Part shown: one piece after another, positions 46,065 through 54,668 of the stretch | How positions within the stretch are numbered: position 1 is the stretch's first letter | How the letters are laid out: every line of letters begins with the position of its first letter | Program-made: the position numbers and the translations under genes | Source of the DNA: an uncultured Coriobacteriales bacterium | GTDB lineage: Bacteria; Actinomycetota; Coriobacteriia; Coriobacteriales; QAMH01 | Assembly: GCA_934646835.1 (NCBI GenBank) | Contig: CAKUES010000006.1 | Coordinates: 1 to 64,000, forward strand | Length of the DNA stretch: 64,000 nucleotides | Direction of reading: 5' to 3' | Notes under the pieces: generated by a model | Seen by the model: the letters and a program-made list of their open reading frames with translations, nothing else | Told to the model about the DNA's origin: nothing | The model's database searches: none

Positions 46065-48574
46065 TGGCCCAAGTAGAAGACAACAAGAGCGCGGCAGCCG
46101 AGGAGGCTTTCAAGCCCCGTCCTCGTCGTAAGATGACCGAGGAGCAGAAGGCTGCCGCTGCCGCCAAGCGCCGCGCCACTATCGCCGCTAAGAAGGCGGC
46201 GGCAGCGGCCGCGGAGGCCGGCGAGCTCAAGGCCAAACAGGCGGATGCCAAGAAGCCCGCCGACGCCGACAAGCCCGCCGCCGCAAGGACCAAGAAGGCA
46301 GCTACCGAGCCTGTCAAGGCGCAGGACGGAAAGCCCGAGCCTGCAAAGGCGCCGTCTGCCGACAAGCCCGCCGAGCTTGCAAAGACTACGGCAGCAACCA
46401 AGCCCGCTGCAAAGGAGCAGACCCTCGCTCCGGTCGAGGCTGCCAAGCCCGCAGCCGACAAGCCCGAGGCGCAGGACAAACCCGCCGCTGCCAAGGCAGC
46501 CAAAGAAGAGCCCGCGGCAAAGGCCGAGGCCGCAAAGCCCGCGCAGGCAGATAGCGATGCCCAGGCTGACAAACCCCAGGCCGCCAAGAAGCCCGCTCGC
46601 CGCAGCACCAAGTCCGCTGCAAAGCCTGCCGCCAAGGCAGCAGACGCCGCAGGCGATGGCAAGGATGCCGCCGAGGCTCCCAAGCCCCGTCGCGGCCGCC
46701 CTCGCTTGAGCGAGGAGGAGAAGGCTCGCCGCAAGGCCGAGCGCGAGGCCATCAAGAAGGCCGCCCTCGAGGCTGCCGCAGCAGCAGAGGCAAAGTCCGC
46801 CGAGGACAAGCCCGCAGATGCCGCTGCAGAGTCTAAGCCTGACAGACCCGCCAAGGGTTCCAAGGCCGCTAAGGGCGCCAAGTCCGCGGCAGGGAAGAAG
46901 GCGGACGAGGCCGCACCCACATCCGAGGAAAAGCCTGCTGACGCTACTGCCGAGGCCACCTCTGAGAATCCCACGGAACCCAATAACGCCGACGAGGGCA
47001 AGCCCTATCGCCGCAACAATCGCCGTCGCAGGCGCATCGAGCTCGACAGCAACAAGGGCGACAAGTCCGCAGCCTCCGACAAGGAGGCCAAGGGCGAGGA
47101 CAAGCCCGCTGTTGAGGGCGAGGCAAACGCGGAGGATGAAAAGGCCAAGGACAAGCCCGAAGGCGCGGAGGAGGGCTCCAAGCAAGAGGGCGAGTCCAAC
47201 GACAACCAGGGTCGCAACAACGACCGCTACCGCGACCGCCGCAACAATCGCCGCAAGAACCGCAACCGCAAGGAACGCCGCGAGATTGTTCCCTCTGCGA
47301 CGCGCGATGAGCTTGCAACGCTGGAGGACGAGGATCTCCAGGCAAAGGCAGTCGAGCTCGGCGTGGACCCGACGGAGTACGGTGAGCGCGACGACCTCGT
47401 GAGCGCCGTCTACGATGCATTGCTCCAAGCTGAGGGTTTCGTCATGGTCGACGGCATCCTCGACCTCATGCCCGATGGCTACGGCTTCATCCGCACCAAC
47501 GGCTACCTTGCCGGCGAGCACGACGTCTACGTCGGCGCCAGCATGGTGCGCCGCAACGCGCTGCGTCGCGGCGACTACATCGCTGGCCGCGTGCGCCCTG
47601 CCCGCGAGAACGAGAAGTACCCTGCTCTCAACATGATCGTCTCCCTTAACGGCGAGCCCTTCGAGGGCCCGACGCATCGCGTCAAGTTCGCCCAGCTCAC
47701 CCCGGTCTACCCGGACGAGCGCCTGATCATGGAGCACGGCCACAACACCTACACGGCCCGCGCGATTGATTTGGTCGCCCCCATCGGCAAGGGTCAGCGC
47801 GGTCTGATCGTCAGCCCGCCTAAGGCCGGCAAAACGACGGTCCTCAAGGACATCGCCGCTGCCATCAGCGCCAACAACCCCGAGGTCCACCTCATGTGCC
47901 TGCTCGTCGACGAGCGCCCTGAGGAAGTCACGGATATGGAGCGCAGCATCGACGGCGAGGTCATCTCGTCGACCTTCGACATGCCGTGTGAGAACCATAT
48001 CGCCGTGGCCGAGCTCGTCATCGAGCGCGCCAAGCGCCTCGTCGAGCAGGGCCAAGACGTCGTCATCTTGCTCGACTCGATCACGCGCCTTGCCCGTGCC
48101 TACAACCTGGGCACCCCGGCTACCGGCCGCATCTTGTCCGGCGGCGTCGACTCTGGTGCGCTCTATCCGCCCAAGCGCTTCTTGGGTGCAGCGCGCAACA
48201 TTGAAAACGGCGGCTCGCTCACTATCCTGGGCACCGCACTCGTCGACACCGGTTCCAAGATGGACGAGGTCATCTTCGAGGAGTTCAAGGGCACCGGCAA
48301 CATGGAGCTCAAACTCGACCGCCAGCTGGCAGACCGCCGCATCTTCCCTGCGATCGATCCGGTTGTCTCCGGCACCCGCAAGGAGGAGCTGTTGCTCGAT
48401 CCGCAGGAGGCTCCGCTCATCTGGGGTCTGCGTCGTCTGATGGCGAACATGAACAACACGGAGCGCGCGATGGACATGCTCGTCAAGAGCCTGCGCCAGA
48501 CCGATAACAACCGCGAGTTCCTGATCAAGAGCGCCAAGAAGGCCAACAAGAACAACGTCGGCGCCAACCTGTAA
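46064..48574 (+). CDS. rho: Transcription termination factor Rho with a 400-residue low-complexity N-terminus
   Basis: The 836-residue protein has a conserved C-terminal core of about 430 residues: a Rho N-terminal domain (ATRDELATLEDEDLQAKAVELG), the cold-shock RNA-binding domain (GFVMVDGILDLMPDGYGFIR), Walker A SPPKAGKTTVLKDIA (about residues 583-597), Walker B DVVILLDSITRLARAYN and the R-loop region GALYPPKRFLGAARNIENGGSLTI. Residues 1 to about 405 are repeats of Ala, Lys, Pro and Glu, ending in Arg/Asn-rich text (RRNNRRKNRNRKERRE). Such inserts are known in actinobacterial Rho, where they aid RNA binding and can drive phase separation; this one is at the long end. Confidence 0.95.
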   Translation: MAQVEDNKSAAAEEAFKPRPRRKMTEEQKAAAAAKRRATIAAKKAAAAAAEAGELKAKQADAKKPADADKPAAARTKKAATEPVKAQDGKPEPAKAPSADKPAELAKTTAATKPAAKEQTLAPVEAAKPAADKPEAQDKPAAAKAAKEEPAAKAEAAKPAQADSDAQADKPQAAKKPARRSTKSAAKPAAKAADAAGDGKDAAEAPKPRRGRPRLSEEEKARRKAEREAIKKAALEAAAAAEAKSAEDKPADAAAESKPDRPAKGSKAAKGAKSAAGKKADEAAPTSEEKPADATAEATSENPTEPNNADEGKPYRRNNRRRRRIELDSNKGDKSAASDKEAKGEDKPAVEGEANAEDEKAKDKPEGAEEGSKQEGESNDNQGRNNDRYRDRRNNRRKNRNRKERREIVPSATRDELATLEDEDLQAKAVELGVDPTEYGERDDLVSAVYDALLQAEGFVMVDGILDLMPDGYGFIRTNGYLAGEHDVYVGASMVRRNALRRGDYIAGRVRPARENEKYPALNMIVSLNGEPFEGPTHRVKFAQLTPVYPDERLIMEHGHNTYTARAIDLVAPIGKGQRGLIVSPPKAGKTTVLKDIAAAISANNPEVHLMCLLVDERPEEVTDMERSIDGEVISSTFDMPCENHIAVAELVIERAKRLVEQGQDVVILLDSITRLARAYNLGTPATGRILSGGVDSGALYPPKRFLGAARNIENGGSLTILGTALVDTGSKMDEVIFEEFKGTGNMELKLDRQLADRRIFPAIDPVVSGTRKEELLLDPQEAPLIWGLRRLMANMNNTERAMDMLVKSLRQTDNNREFLIKSAKKANKNNVGANL

Positions 48575-48590
48575 GGCTTGCATCGACGGC

Positions 48591-48632
48591 AAAGCGAGCG
48601 GTAGGGGAAGCACCTTGCCGCTCGCTTTCTTG
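48591..48632 (+). terminator. Terminator after rho
   Basis: AAAGCGAGCGG / CCGCTCGCTTT with a 16-nt loop, then CTTG. Confidence 0.75.
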
Positions 48633-48788
48633 TTGCGTGTGCAAGACGGCTCGGCGCTGCGTCATTAGGGGGACAAGGTGAGCGCATGGGTTTGCAGGCG
48701 GGTCTGCCATCCTCATAAGCGCGCTTTCTGCCGCTCGCCGAGCGTTGTGACGAATTCTTAATCAGTAACACATGATTCCTCCATACTC

Positions 48789-48825
48789 TGTTACTCTGGT
48801 AACACGAAATAACCAATCGTGTTAC
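48789..48825. promoter_or_regulatory. Overlapping TGTTAC palindromes upstream of the ABC transporter operon
   Basis: TGTTAC-TCTG-GTAACA (48789-48804) overlaps GTAACACGA-N9-TCGTGTTAC (48799-48825), giving three half-sites of (G)TGTTAC on alternating strands, ending 16 nt before the start codon. This is an operator for a dimeric or tetrameric repressor. The half-site GTGTTAC recalls the NikR-type motif described for Desulfovibrio, but here the arms point outward; the regulator is not identified. Confidence 0.6.
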
Positions 48826-48841
48826 TTAGAGAGGAATGCAG

Positions 48842-50479
48842 ATGCAGATTCTCACCCGCCGCGGGTTCGTCAAGATGGCAGGACTCGCCTCCGCTGCCGG
48901 CATCGCCGGCATGTCCCTTGCAGGTTGCGGCTCCAACCAGGAGACCAAGGGCGCAGGCGACACCCCCACCAAGGTCGTCGTTGCCATGAGCACGAGCTCC
49001 GAGCCTGCAGCTGGCTTCGACCCCTGCATTGCATGGGGCTGCGGCGAGCATGTTCACGAGCCGCTGATCCAGTCCACCCTCATTACGACTGACATCAACC
49101 TTGAGTTCGTCAACGACCTCGCAACCGAGTACTCCTGCAGCGACGACGGCCTCACCTGGACCTTCAAGATCCGCGACGACGTCAAGTTCACCGATGGCGA
49201 GCCCCTGACCGCCAAGGACGTCGCCTTTACCATTAACACCATCAACGAGTCCAAGAAGTCCCAGGCAGACCTCTCTTCCGTCAAGAAGGCCGTCGCTGTG
49301 GACGACACCACCGTCGAGTTCCACATGAGCAAGCCCAACAACACGCTGCTCTACACGCTCGCAGTCGTCGGCATCGTCCCCGAGCACGCCTATGACAACA
49401 ACTACGGCGCTGCTCCTATCGGCAGCGGCCGTTACAAGATGGTGCAGTGGGATAAGGGCCAGCAGGTCATCTTCGAGGCCAACCCGGATTATTATGGCGA
49501 GCCCGTCAAGATGCAGCAGCTCGTTGTCGTCTTCATGGACGAGGACGCGGCGCTGGCTGGCTGCCAGGCCGGCGAGATCGATATCGCTTATACTTCTGCC
49601 ACCATGTACGACAGCGTGCCCGAGGGCTACGAGCTGTTGAGCTGCAAGTCTGTCGACTCCCGCGGCATCAGCCTGCCGACCCTCAAGGCCGGCTCTCCTC
49701 AGCGCGTGGGCATGGACGGCGAGAAGCACGAGGTCGGCAACGACGTTACCTGCGATATCGCCATTCGCCGCGCTATCAACCTCGCAGTCGACCGCGAGAA
49801 GATGATCACCAACGTCCTCAACGGCTACGGCACCGTTGCCTACAGCGTCGGCGACGGCCTGCCCTGGTCTAGCGACGACATGCGCGTCGACATGGATGTC
49901 GAGGCAGCCAAGAAGATGCTCGACGAGGCCGGCTGGAAGCTCGACGGCGATTTTCGCTCCAAGGACGGCGTGAAGGCCAGCTTCGATCTGTACTACGCAG
50001 CAAACGACTCCTCCCGCCAGGCCATGTCCTATGAGTTCGCCAACCAGATGGCCGAGATCGGCATCGAGGTCAAGTGCAAGGGTGGCGACTGGGACACGGA
50101 GCTGTACCCGCACGAGTTCGACACGCCCATCCTGTGGGGCTGGGGTTCCAATTCTCCGGTCGAGATGTACGAGATCCACTACTCCACCGGTTGGGGCAAC
50201 GTCGCCGCTTATGACAGCAAGACGGTCGACAAGCACCTCGACGCCGCACTTGCCGAGACCAAGATCGAGAACTCCTACGACGACTACAAGCTCGCCATGT
50301 GGGACGAGGCTGCCCAGGACGGCGTTGCGCCCAAGGGCCAGGCCACGTGGGTTTGGCTTGCCAACATCGACCACCTGTACTTCCAGAAGTCCGGCCTGGA
50401 CGTTGCCGCCCAGAAGCCGCATCCCCATGGCCATGGCTGGTCGCTCGTCAACAACGTCGATCAGTGGAGCTGGAAGTAG
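48842..50479 (+). CDS. ABC transporter substrate-binding lipoprotein (peptide/nickel type)
   Basis: The 545-residue lipoprotein has an N-terminus with a twin arginine (LTRRGFVKMAGLASAAG) and lipobox SLAGC, and an SBP family 5 domain (EPLIQSTLITTDINLEFVNDLA, GLTWTFKIRDDVKFTDGEPLTAKDVAF, APIGSGRYKMVQWDKGQQVIFEANPDYYGEP). It captures the substrate outside and hands it to the permeases. Family 5 binds oligopeptides, nickel-chelates or haem; the C-terminal HPHGHGW is compatible with metal but not proof. ATG 48842 is better placed after AGAGAGGA than ATG 48836. The downstream permease is separated by a hairpin, which usually raises the level of the binding protein over the membrane parts. Confidence 0.9.
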   Translation: MQILTRRGFVKMAGLASAAGIAGMSLAGCGSNQETKGAGDTPTKVVVAMSTSSEPAAGFDPCIAWGCGEHVHEPLIQSTLITTDINLEFVNDLATEYSCSDDGLTWTFKIRDDVKFTDGEPLTAKDVAFTINTINESKKSQADLSSVKKAVAVDDTTVEFHMSKPNNTLLYTLAVVGIVPEHAYDNNYGAAPIGSGRYKMVQWDKGQQVIFEANPDYYGEPVKMQQLVVVFMDEDAALAGCQAGEIDIAYTSATMYDSVPEGYELLSCKSVDSRGISLPTLKAGSPQRVGMDGEKHEVGNDVTCDIAIRRAINLAVDREKMITNVLNGYGTVAYSVGDGLPWSSDDMRVDMDVEAAKKMLDEAGWKLDGDFRSKDGVKASFDLYYAANDSSRQAMSYEFANQMAEIGIEVKCKGGDWDTELYPHEFDTPILWGWGSNSPVEMYEIHYSTGWGNVAAYDSKTVDKHLDAALAETKIENSYDDYKLAMWDEAAQDGVAPKGQATWVWLANIDHLYFQKSGLDVAAQKPHPHGHGWSLVNNVDQWSWK

Positions 50480-50509
50480 GCTTCTCTAGATAACCCAACA
50501 AGTGTGAGA

Positions 50510-50540
50510 GCACGCCCCGTGTGCCAGTCACGGGGCGTGC
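50510..50540 (+). terminator. Intra-operon hairpin between binding protein and permease genes
   Basis: Perfect 12-bp stem GCACGCCCCGTG / CACGGGGCGTGC with a 7-nt loop, without T-tract. Likely an attenuating or mRNA-stabilising hairpin. Confidence 0.6.
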
Positions 50541-50728
50541 GCATATCTGGCAATCGAACGGCTGCGGTCAGGCCTTTATGTGTGTGAAGGATCGCTGGGA
50601 TTGTGTTACGGGGCCGTTGGACGAAAAAGCCCTGACTACAGTCGTTCGAGCAGGCGTTGTCTGTTTCCATCGGTAACAAGCTGCCTTAGGGCGGCTGCTT
50701 TGTGAAAGCCGGAGAGAAAGGTGCTCCT

Positions 50729-51712
50729 TTGGCTCGTTTCATTGCGAAAAACATCGTGAAGTTTGCGCTGCTCATGCTCGCCGTGAGCTTCGTGTGCTTT
50801 GCGCTGGTGTCTGCGTCACCCATCGACCCCGTCCAGGCCAACGTCGGCCAGAACGCGATGATGGGCATGAGCGCTGAACGCCGCGCCCAGCTCGCGTCTT
50901 ACTGGGGCACTGATACCGGCTTCATCGAGCGCTATACCAGTTGGGCTGCCGCTTTTGTCACGGGTGACTGGGGCACTTCGCTGCGCTTCAACGCGCCGGT
51001 GACGGAGGTCATCGCCCACAAGGCCGTCAACTCCCTGGCGATGATGACGGTGGCGTGGCTGCTGTCCGGTGTCCTCGGCTTCATCTTGGGCGTCGCCGCC
51101 GGCGCCAAGCGCGGAGGTCTGCTCGACCGCTTCGTCAAGGGCTACTGCTATCTGCTTGCCTCGACCCCGACCTTCTGGATCGGTCTGCTCGTGCTCATGG
51201 TCTTTGCCGTCAATTTGCGCTGGTTCCCCATGGGCTTCTCGATCCCCATCGGGGTCTCTGCAGCCGACGCGACCATCTTCCAGTCGCTGCACTGCATGGT
51301 GCTGCCCGCACTGACCTTGTCGCTCGTGGGCGTTGCCAACATCGCCTTGCACACCCGCGAGAAGACCATCGACGTCTTGGAGTCCGATTACATCCGCTTT
51401 GCGCGCTCGCGTGGCCTGAGCCTTTGGGAGGCCTTGCGCCACCACGGTTTGCGAAATCTCATGCTCCCTGCGCTGACCTTGCAGTTTGCCTCCATCTCGG
51501 AGATTTTTGGCGGCTCGGTTCTGGTCGAGCAGGTGTTCTCCTATCCCGGTTTGGGCCAGGCAGCCGTTACAGCGGGCCTTGGTGGAGACGCGGCGCTGCT
51601 CGTCGGCATCGCGCTTGTCAGCGCTGCGCTCGTGTTCGCTGGAAACCTGATCGCCAACATCCTCTATGGCGTTGTCGATCCCCGCATCAAGGAAGGGGAG
51701 GCTCATGTCTAG
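50729..51712 (+). CDS. ABC transporter permease (DppB/NikB type)
   Basis: The 327-residue permease has six hydrophobic helices, the DppB-family N-terminus (FIAKNIVKFALLMLAVSFVCFALVSASPIDP) and the ABC permease loop DYIRFARSRGLSLWEALRHHGLRN, the EAA-type contact with the ATPase. I chose TTG 50729 because GAGAAAGG lies 6 nt upstream; GTG 50702 has no ribosome binding site. It overlaps the next permease gene by 8 nt. Confidence 0.88.
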   Translation: MARFIAKNIVKFALLMLAVSFVCFALVSASPIDPVQANVGQNAMMGMSAERRAQLASYWGTDTGFIERYTSWAAAFVTGDWGTSLRFNAPVTEVIAHKAVNSLAMMTVAWLLSGVLGFILGVAAGAKRGGLLDRFVKGYCYLLASTPTFWIGLLVLMVFAVNLRWFPMGFSIPIGVSAADATIFQSLHCMVLPALTLSLVGVANIALHTREKTIDVLESDYIRFARSRGLSLWEALRHHGLRNLMLPALTLQFASISEIFGGSVLVEQVFSYPGLGQAAVTAGLGGDAALLVGIALVSAALVFAGNLIANILYGVVDPRIKEGEAHV

Positions 51713-52610
51713 CAAAACCGCAACATCCGCGTTCCTCTCCCTGGACCGCGATATCTCGCCTGTTCTCTACCGCCCGAGCGAGCGTGCCCTTAAGGCAGGC
51801 AATCGCAAGAAGACGCTCGTCACCTGCGTCGTCGCTGCCGTGGTGCTTGTCGTGGTCGTTATCGCGGGCTTGCTTGCGCAAGACGCCGCGCAGGTGTCGG
51901 ACTTCACCGCGAAGAGCCTCGCGCCTTCCCTGCAGCATCTCTTTGGCACCGACGCCATGGGCCGCGACATGCTCTGCCGCACGGTCGCAGGCTTGTCCAC
52001 GAGCGTGCTGATCGGCCTGCTCGCCGCCTTTTGCTCCTCGGTCATCGCCCTTATCCTCGGCTGCGCTGCGGCTCTTGGCGGCAAGAAGGTCGACGCTGTC
52101 GTCACCTGGCTTGTCGATCTGTGCATGGGCATCCCGCATATCGTGCTGCTCATCCTCATCAGCTATGCGCTCGGCAAGGGCTTTTGGGGTGTGACGATCG
52201 GTGTCGCCATCACGCACTGGCCGAGCCTTACGCGCGTTATCCGCGCGGAGGTCTTGCAGGTCAAGCAGTCCCAGTATGTGGCTGTCGCTCGACAACTCGG
52301 CGTGAGCCCGCTGCGCATCGCCGCCAAGCACGTGCTCCCGTACGTGCTGCCGCAGTATCTCGTCGGCCTCATCTTGCTCTTCCCCCATGCGATCTTGCAT
52401 GAGGCATCCATCACCTTCTTGGGCTTTGGCCTGTCTCCCGAGGCACCGGCCATCGGCATCATCTTGAGCGAGTCCATGAAGTATTTGAGCAGCGGTATGT
52501 GGTGGCTCGCGCTTTTCCCCGGTATCGCGCTCATCGTCACCGTCTTGCTCTTCGACGTCGCCGGCTCTGGCTTGCGACGCCTTATCGACCCGCATAGCGC
52601 TCAGGAATAG
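51705..52610 (+). CDS. ABC transporter permease (DppC/NikC type)
   Basis: The 301-residue permease has a hydrophilic start, then HLFGTDAMGRDMLCRTVAGLSTSVLIGLLAA (the DppC-family GTDxxGRD signature) and the EAA-type loop SQYVAVARQLGVSPLRIAAKHVLP. Six membrane helices. It starts at ATG 51705 inside the end of the previous gene (GGAGG upstream). Confidence 0.9.
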   Translation: MSSKTATSAFLSLDRDISPVLYRPSERALKAGNRKKTLVTCVVAAVVLVVVVIAGLLAQDAAQVSDFTAKSLAPSLQHLFGTDAMGRDMLCRTVAGLSTSVLIGLLAAFCSSVIALILGCAAALGGKKVDAVVTWLVDLCMGIPHIVLLILISYALGKGFWGVTIGVAITHWPSLTRVIRAEVLQVKQSQYVAVARQLGVSPLRIAAKHVLPYVLPQYLVGLILLFPHAILHEASITFLGFGLSPEAPAIGIILSESMKYLSSGMWWLALFPGIALIVTVLLFDVAGSGLRRLIDPHSAQE

Positions 52611-52622
52611 GAGGTGCGCGAT

Positions 52623-53519
52623 ATGGCAGAAGCAATGCAGCATGGTCCCCACGAGGACGCGCAGGAGCATCATCACCACACCCATGCACCCCAGTCGGCG
52701 CATCCGGGTCATCATCACCTGCTCACCTGCGAGAACCTGAGCGTCGCGTTCTCGATGTACGACCCGGACGCCCCGTTTTTCCGTGCGAAGAAGCGCGAGG
52801 TCCGTGTGATCGACGACCTCTCGGTCTCTGTCCATGCCGGCGAGATCTTGGCGGTGGTTGGTGCGAGCGGCAGCGGTAAGACCCTGCTCGCGGATGCGAT
52901 CATGGGCTTGTTCGAGCCCAACGCGACGGTCTGCGGGACGATATGGTTCGATGGCGAGCGGCAGGACGCCGCCGGCCTCGAGAACCTGAGGGGCCATGGC
53001 ATCTCGCTGGTGCCGCAGAGCGTGAACCACCTCGACCCCATGATGCCCGTCGGTCGCCAGATCGAGGGCTTTGCCCATCCCCAATCCGAGCACGAGCAGC
53101 GCGCGGAGAAGCGCCGCAAGCTCTTTGCCCGCTACGACCTTGACGAGGAAGTCGCGCAGATGTTCCCGCATCAGCTCTCCGGCGGCATGGCGCGTCGCGT
53201 GCTCTTGTGCTGCGCGCTCATGGACGACCCCAAGCTCATCGTCGCCGACGAGCCGACTCCCGGCCTTGACTTGGACCTTGCGGTCAAGGCGCTGGAAGAT
53301 TTCCGTGCCTTTGCGGACGAGGGGGGAGGAGTGCTGCTGATTACCCACGACATCGAGCTCGCCCTCAAAGTGGCCGATCGCGTTGCCGTCTTCAAGGACG
53401 GCACGGTCATCGAGGAGACGGCAGTCAAGTCCTTTGAGAGTCCGGACAAGCTGCGCCATCCCTTCACCCGTGCACTGTGGCACGCACTGCCGGAGCACGG
53501 CTTTACGGTGGAGTTGTAG
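52623..53519 (+). CDS. ABC transporter ATPase (NikD/DppD type) with a histidine-rich N-terminus
   Basis: The 298-residue ATPase has Walker A VVGASGSGKTLLADAI, Q-loop SLVPQSVNHLDPMMPVG, signature LSGGMARR, Walker B LIVADEPTPGLDLDL and the switch histidine in LITHDIELALKV. Before the domain lies a stretch with about ten histidines (QEHHHHTHAPQ, HPGHHHL), unusual for peptide ATPases and typical of proteins that handle nickel, cobalt or zinc. ATG 52623 is 8 nt after AGGAGG; GTG 52614 is too close to it. The partner ATPase gene follows 243 nt downstream, separated by tandem repeats. Confidence 0.88.
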   Translation: MAEAMQHGPHEDAQEHHHHTHAPQSAHPGHHHLLTCENLSVAFSMYDPDAPFFRAKKREVRVIDDLSVSVHAGEILAVVGASGSGKTLLADAIMGLFEPNATVCGTIWFDGERQDAAGLENLRGHGISLVPQSVNHLDPMMPVGRQIEGFAHPQSEHEQRAEKRRKLFARYDLDEEVAQMFPHQLSGGMARRVLLCCALMDDPKLIVADEPTPGLDLDLAVKALEDFRAFADEGGGVLLITHDIELALKVADRVAVFKDGTVIEETAVKSFESPDKLRHPFTRALWHALPEHGFTVEL

Positions 53520-53555
53520 CTGACGTGCCTGTTTGCGCTGATGAGAGGCCCCGCC

Positions 53556-53708
53556 ACGTAGGGAAGGAACCGGGAGCGATGGAGCCTACGTAGGGGAAGT
53601 CCCGGGGATGACGGAGCCCACGTAGGGGAGGTCCCGGGAGCGACGGAACCCACGTAGGGGAGGGACCCTGTCCCTCCCCATAAGCCTTGCATTGTTCAGT
53701 GGTTTGCC
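53556..53708. repeat. 32-bp tandem repeats leading into MITE-like element copy 11
   Basis: ACGTAGGG recurs at 53556, 53588, 53620 and 53652, exactly 32 bp apart; each unit reads like ACGTAGGGGAGGTCCCGGGA plus 12 more. The fourth unit continues as the right half of the MITE-like element (GGGGAGGGACCCTGTCCCTCCCC, then CATTGTTCAGTGGTTT). The amplified unit is therefore derived from the element core. Too short and regular for a CRISPR, with no spacers. Confidence 0.75.
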
Positions 53709-53762
53709 GTGTGGTTCAAAACCATGTAGGTGTACAGACGGATCGAACGATAGGAGAGCCTC

Positions 53763-54353
53763 GTGCTCGAAGCCAAGAACATAACCTTTGCTTACCCCGG
53801 CGCCGAGCCGGTGCTGAGCGATGTCTCGCTGCAGGTTGCCCCTGGCGAGCGCGTGGCGCTAGTCGCGCCTTCCGGCTTTGGCAAGACAACGCTGTGTCAG
53901 GTGCTTGCCGGGTATCGTCAGCCGACAGACGGTGAGGTACTCGTCGACGGCACGCCGCTACCACGTCGCGGTGTGTGCCCTGTGCAGATGATCTGGCAGC
54001 ATCCCGAGCGCGTGCTCGACCCGCGTATGCGCATGATGGACTCGCTGCTCGAGGCGGGAAAGCCCAGCCCTCAGATCATCGAGGGCCTCGGTATCCAGGA
54101 GAAGTGGAAGACGCGCTTTCCCCATGAGCTGTCTGGCGGCGAGATGCAGCGCTTCTGCATCGCCCGTGCGCTCACGGCCTGTCCGCGCTATCTTATCGCG
54201 GACGAGGTCTCGACCATGCTCGACGCGGTGACGCAGGCGCAGTTGTGGTACTTTCTCATCGAGGAGGCCGAGCGCCGTAACATCGGCATGCTGCTGGTGA
54301 GTCATTCCCCGGCGTTGCTCGACAAGGTCGCCACTAGGATCATCGAGCTGTAG
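53763..54353 (+). CDS. ABC transporter ATPase, short (NikE/DppF type)
   Basis: The 196-residue ATPase is clearly shorter than NikE/DppF proteins (about 250-330). Walker A is LVAPSGFGKTTL, with Ala in place of the first Gly; signature LSGGEMQRFCIARAL; Walker B YLIADEVSTMLD; switch histidine LLVSHSPALL. The C-terminal extension of peptide-type ATPases is missing. GTG start after AGGAGAG. It completes an A-B-C-D-E operon, and pairs with the His-rich ATPase as the second nucleotide-binding subunit. Confidence 0.87.
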   Translation: MLEAKNITFAYPGAEPVLSDVSLQVAPGERVALVAPSGFGKTTLCQVLAGYRQPTDGEVLVDGTPLPRRGVCPVQMIWQHPERVLDPRMRMMDSLLEAGKPSPQIIEGLGIQEKWKTRFPHELSGGEMQRFCIARALTACPRYLIADEVSTMLDAVTQAQLWYFLIEEAERRNIGMLLVSHSPALLDKVATRIIEL

Positions 54354-54390
54354 GCGTCGTCAAGCGCATAGTTCGGACGCACACAGAGGT

Positions 54391-54489
54391 GCGTCCCAAA
54401 GGGGACCAGGTCTTTTATGGGACAGAGGGAGCGGCAGTTTGCTTTTAGCTTGCCTTGTCCCATAAAAGACCTGGTCCCCTTTGGGACGC
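54391..54489. repeat. 34-bp perfect inverted repeat (REPIN-like) before the DUF262 pair
   Basis: GCGTCCCAAAGGGGACCAGG plus 14 more bases at 54391-54424 return exactly in reverse complement at 54456-54489, with a 31-nt loop. Each arm itself contains a partial dyad (GGGGACCAGGTC). It may also end the ABC transporter mRNA. Confidence 0.8.
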
Positions 54490-54668
54490 TGCGGCGACTC
54501 CGCAAGCCATCAATCATCCTTTCTTCTAAATCAACGGAACGTCAACGCACAGCAGGCGGCAGGTTCTGCTCGAGAAGCGGTAGGCATATAATCAGCAGCG
54601 TTTACGAAGAGAGGGAGAGCAAATCGCGGTCTACCTGCGGTTTTGCTCGGTTGTTACGGAGTAACTCT

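Noticed and set aside
46061..48613. An 850-residue minus-strand open frame opposite rho, and similar long frames opposite groEL, alaS, amtB and the MetRS-like gene
   Set aside because: All are antisense shadows of well-recognised genes, without ribosome binding sites or motifs.
53556..53684. 32-bp direct repeats as a CRISPR array
   Set aside because: The repeats are directly contiguous with no unique spacers, and there is no cas gene nearby; they derive from the MITE-like element.
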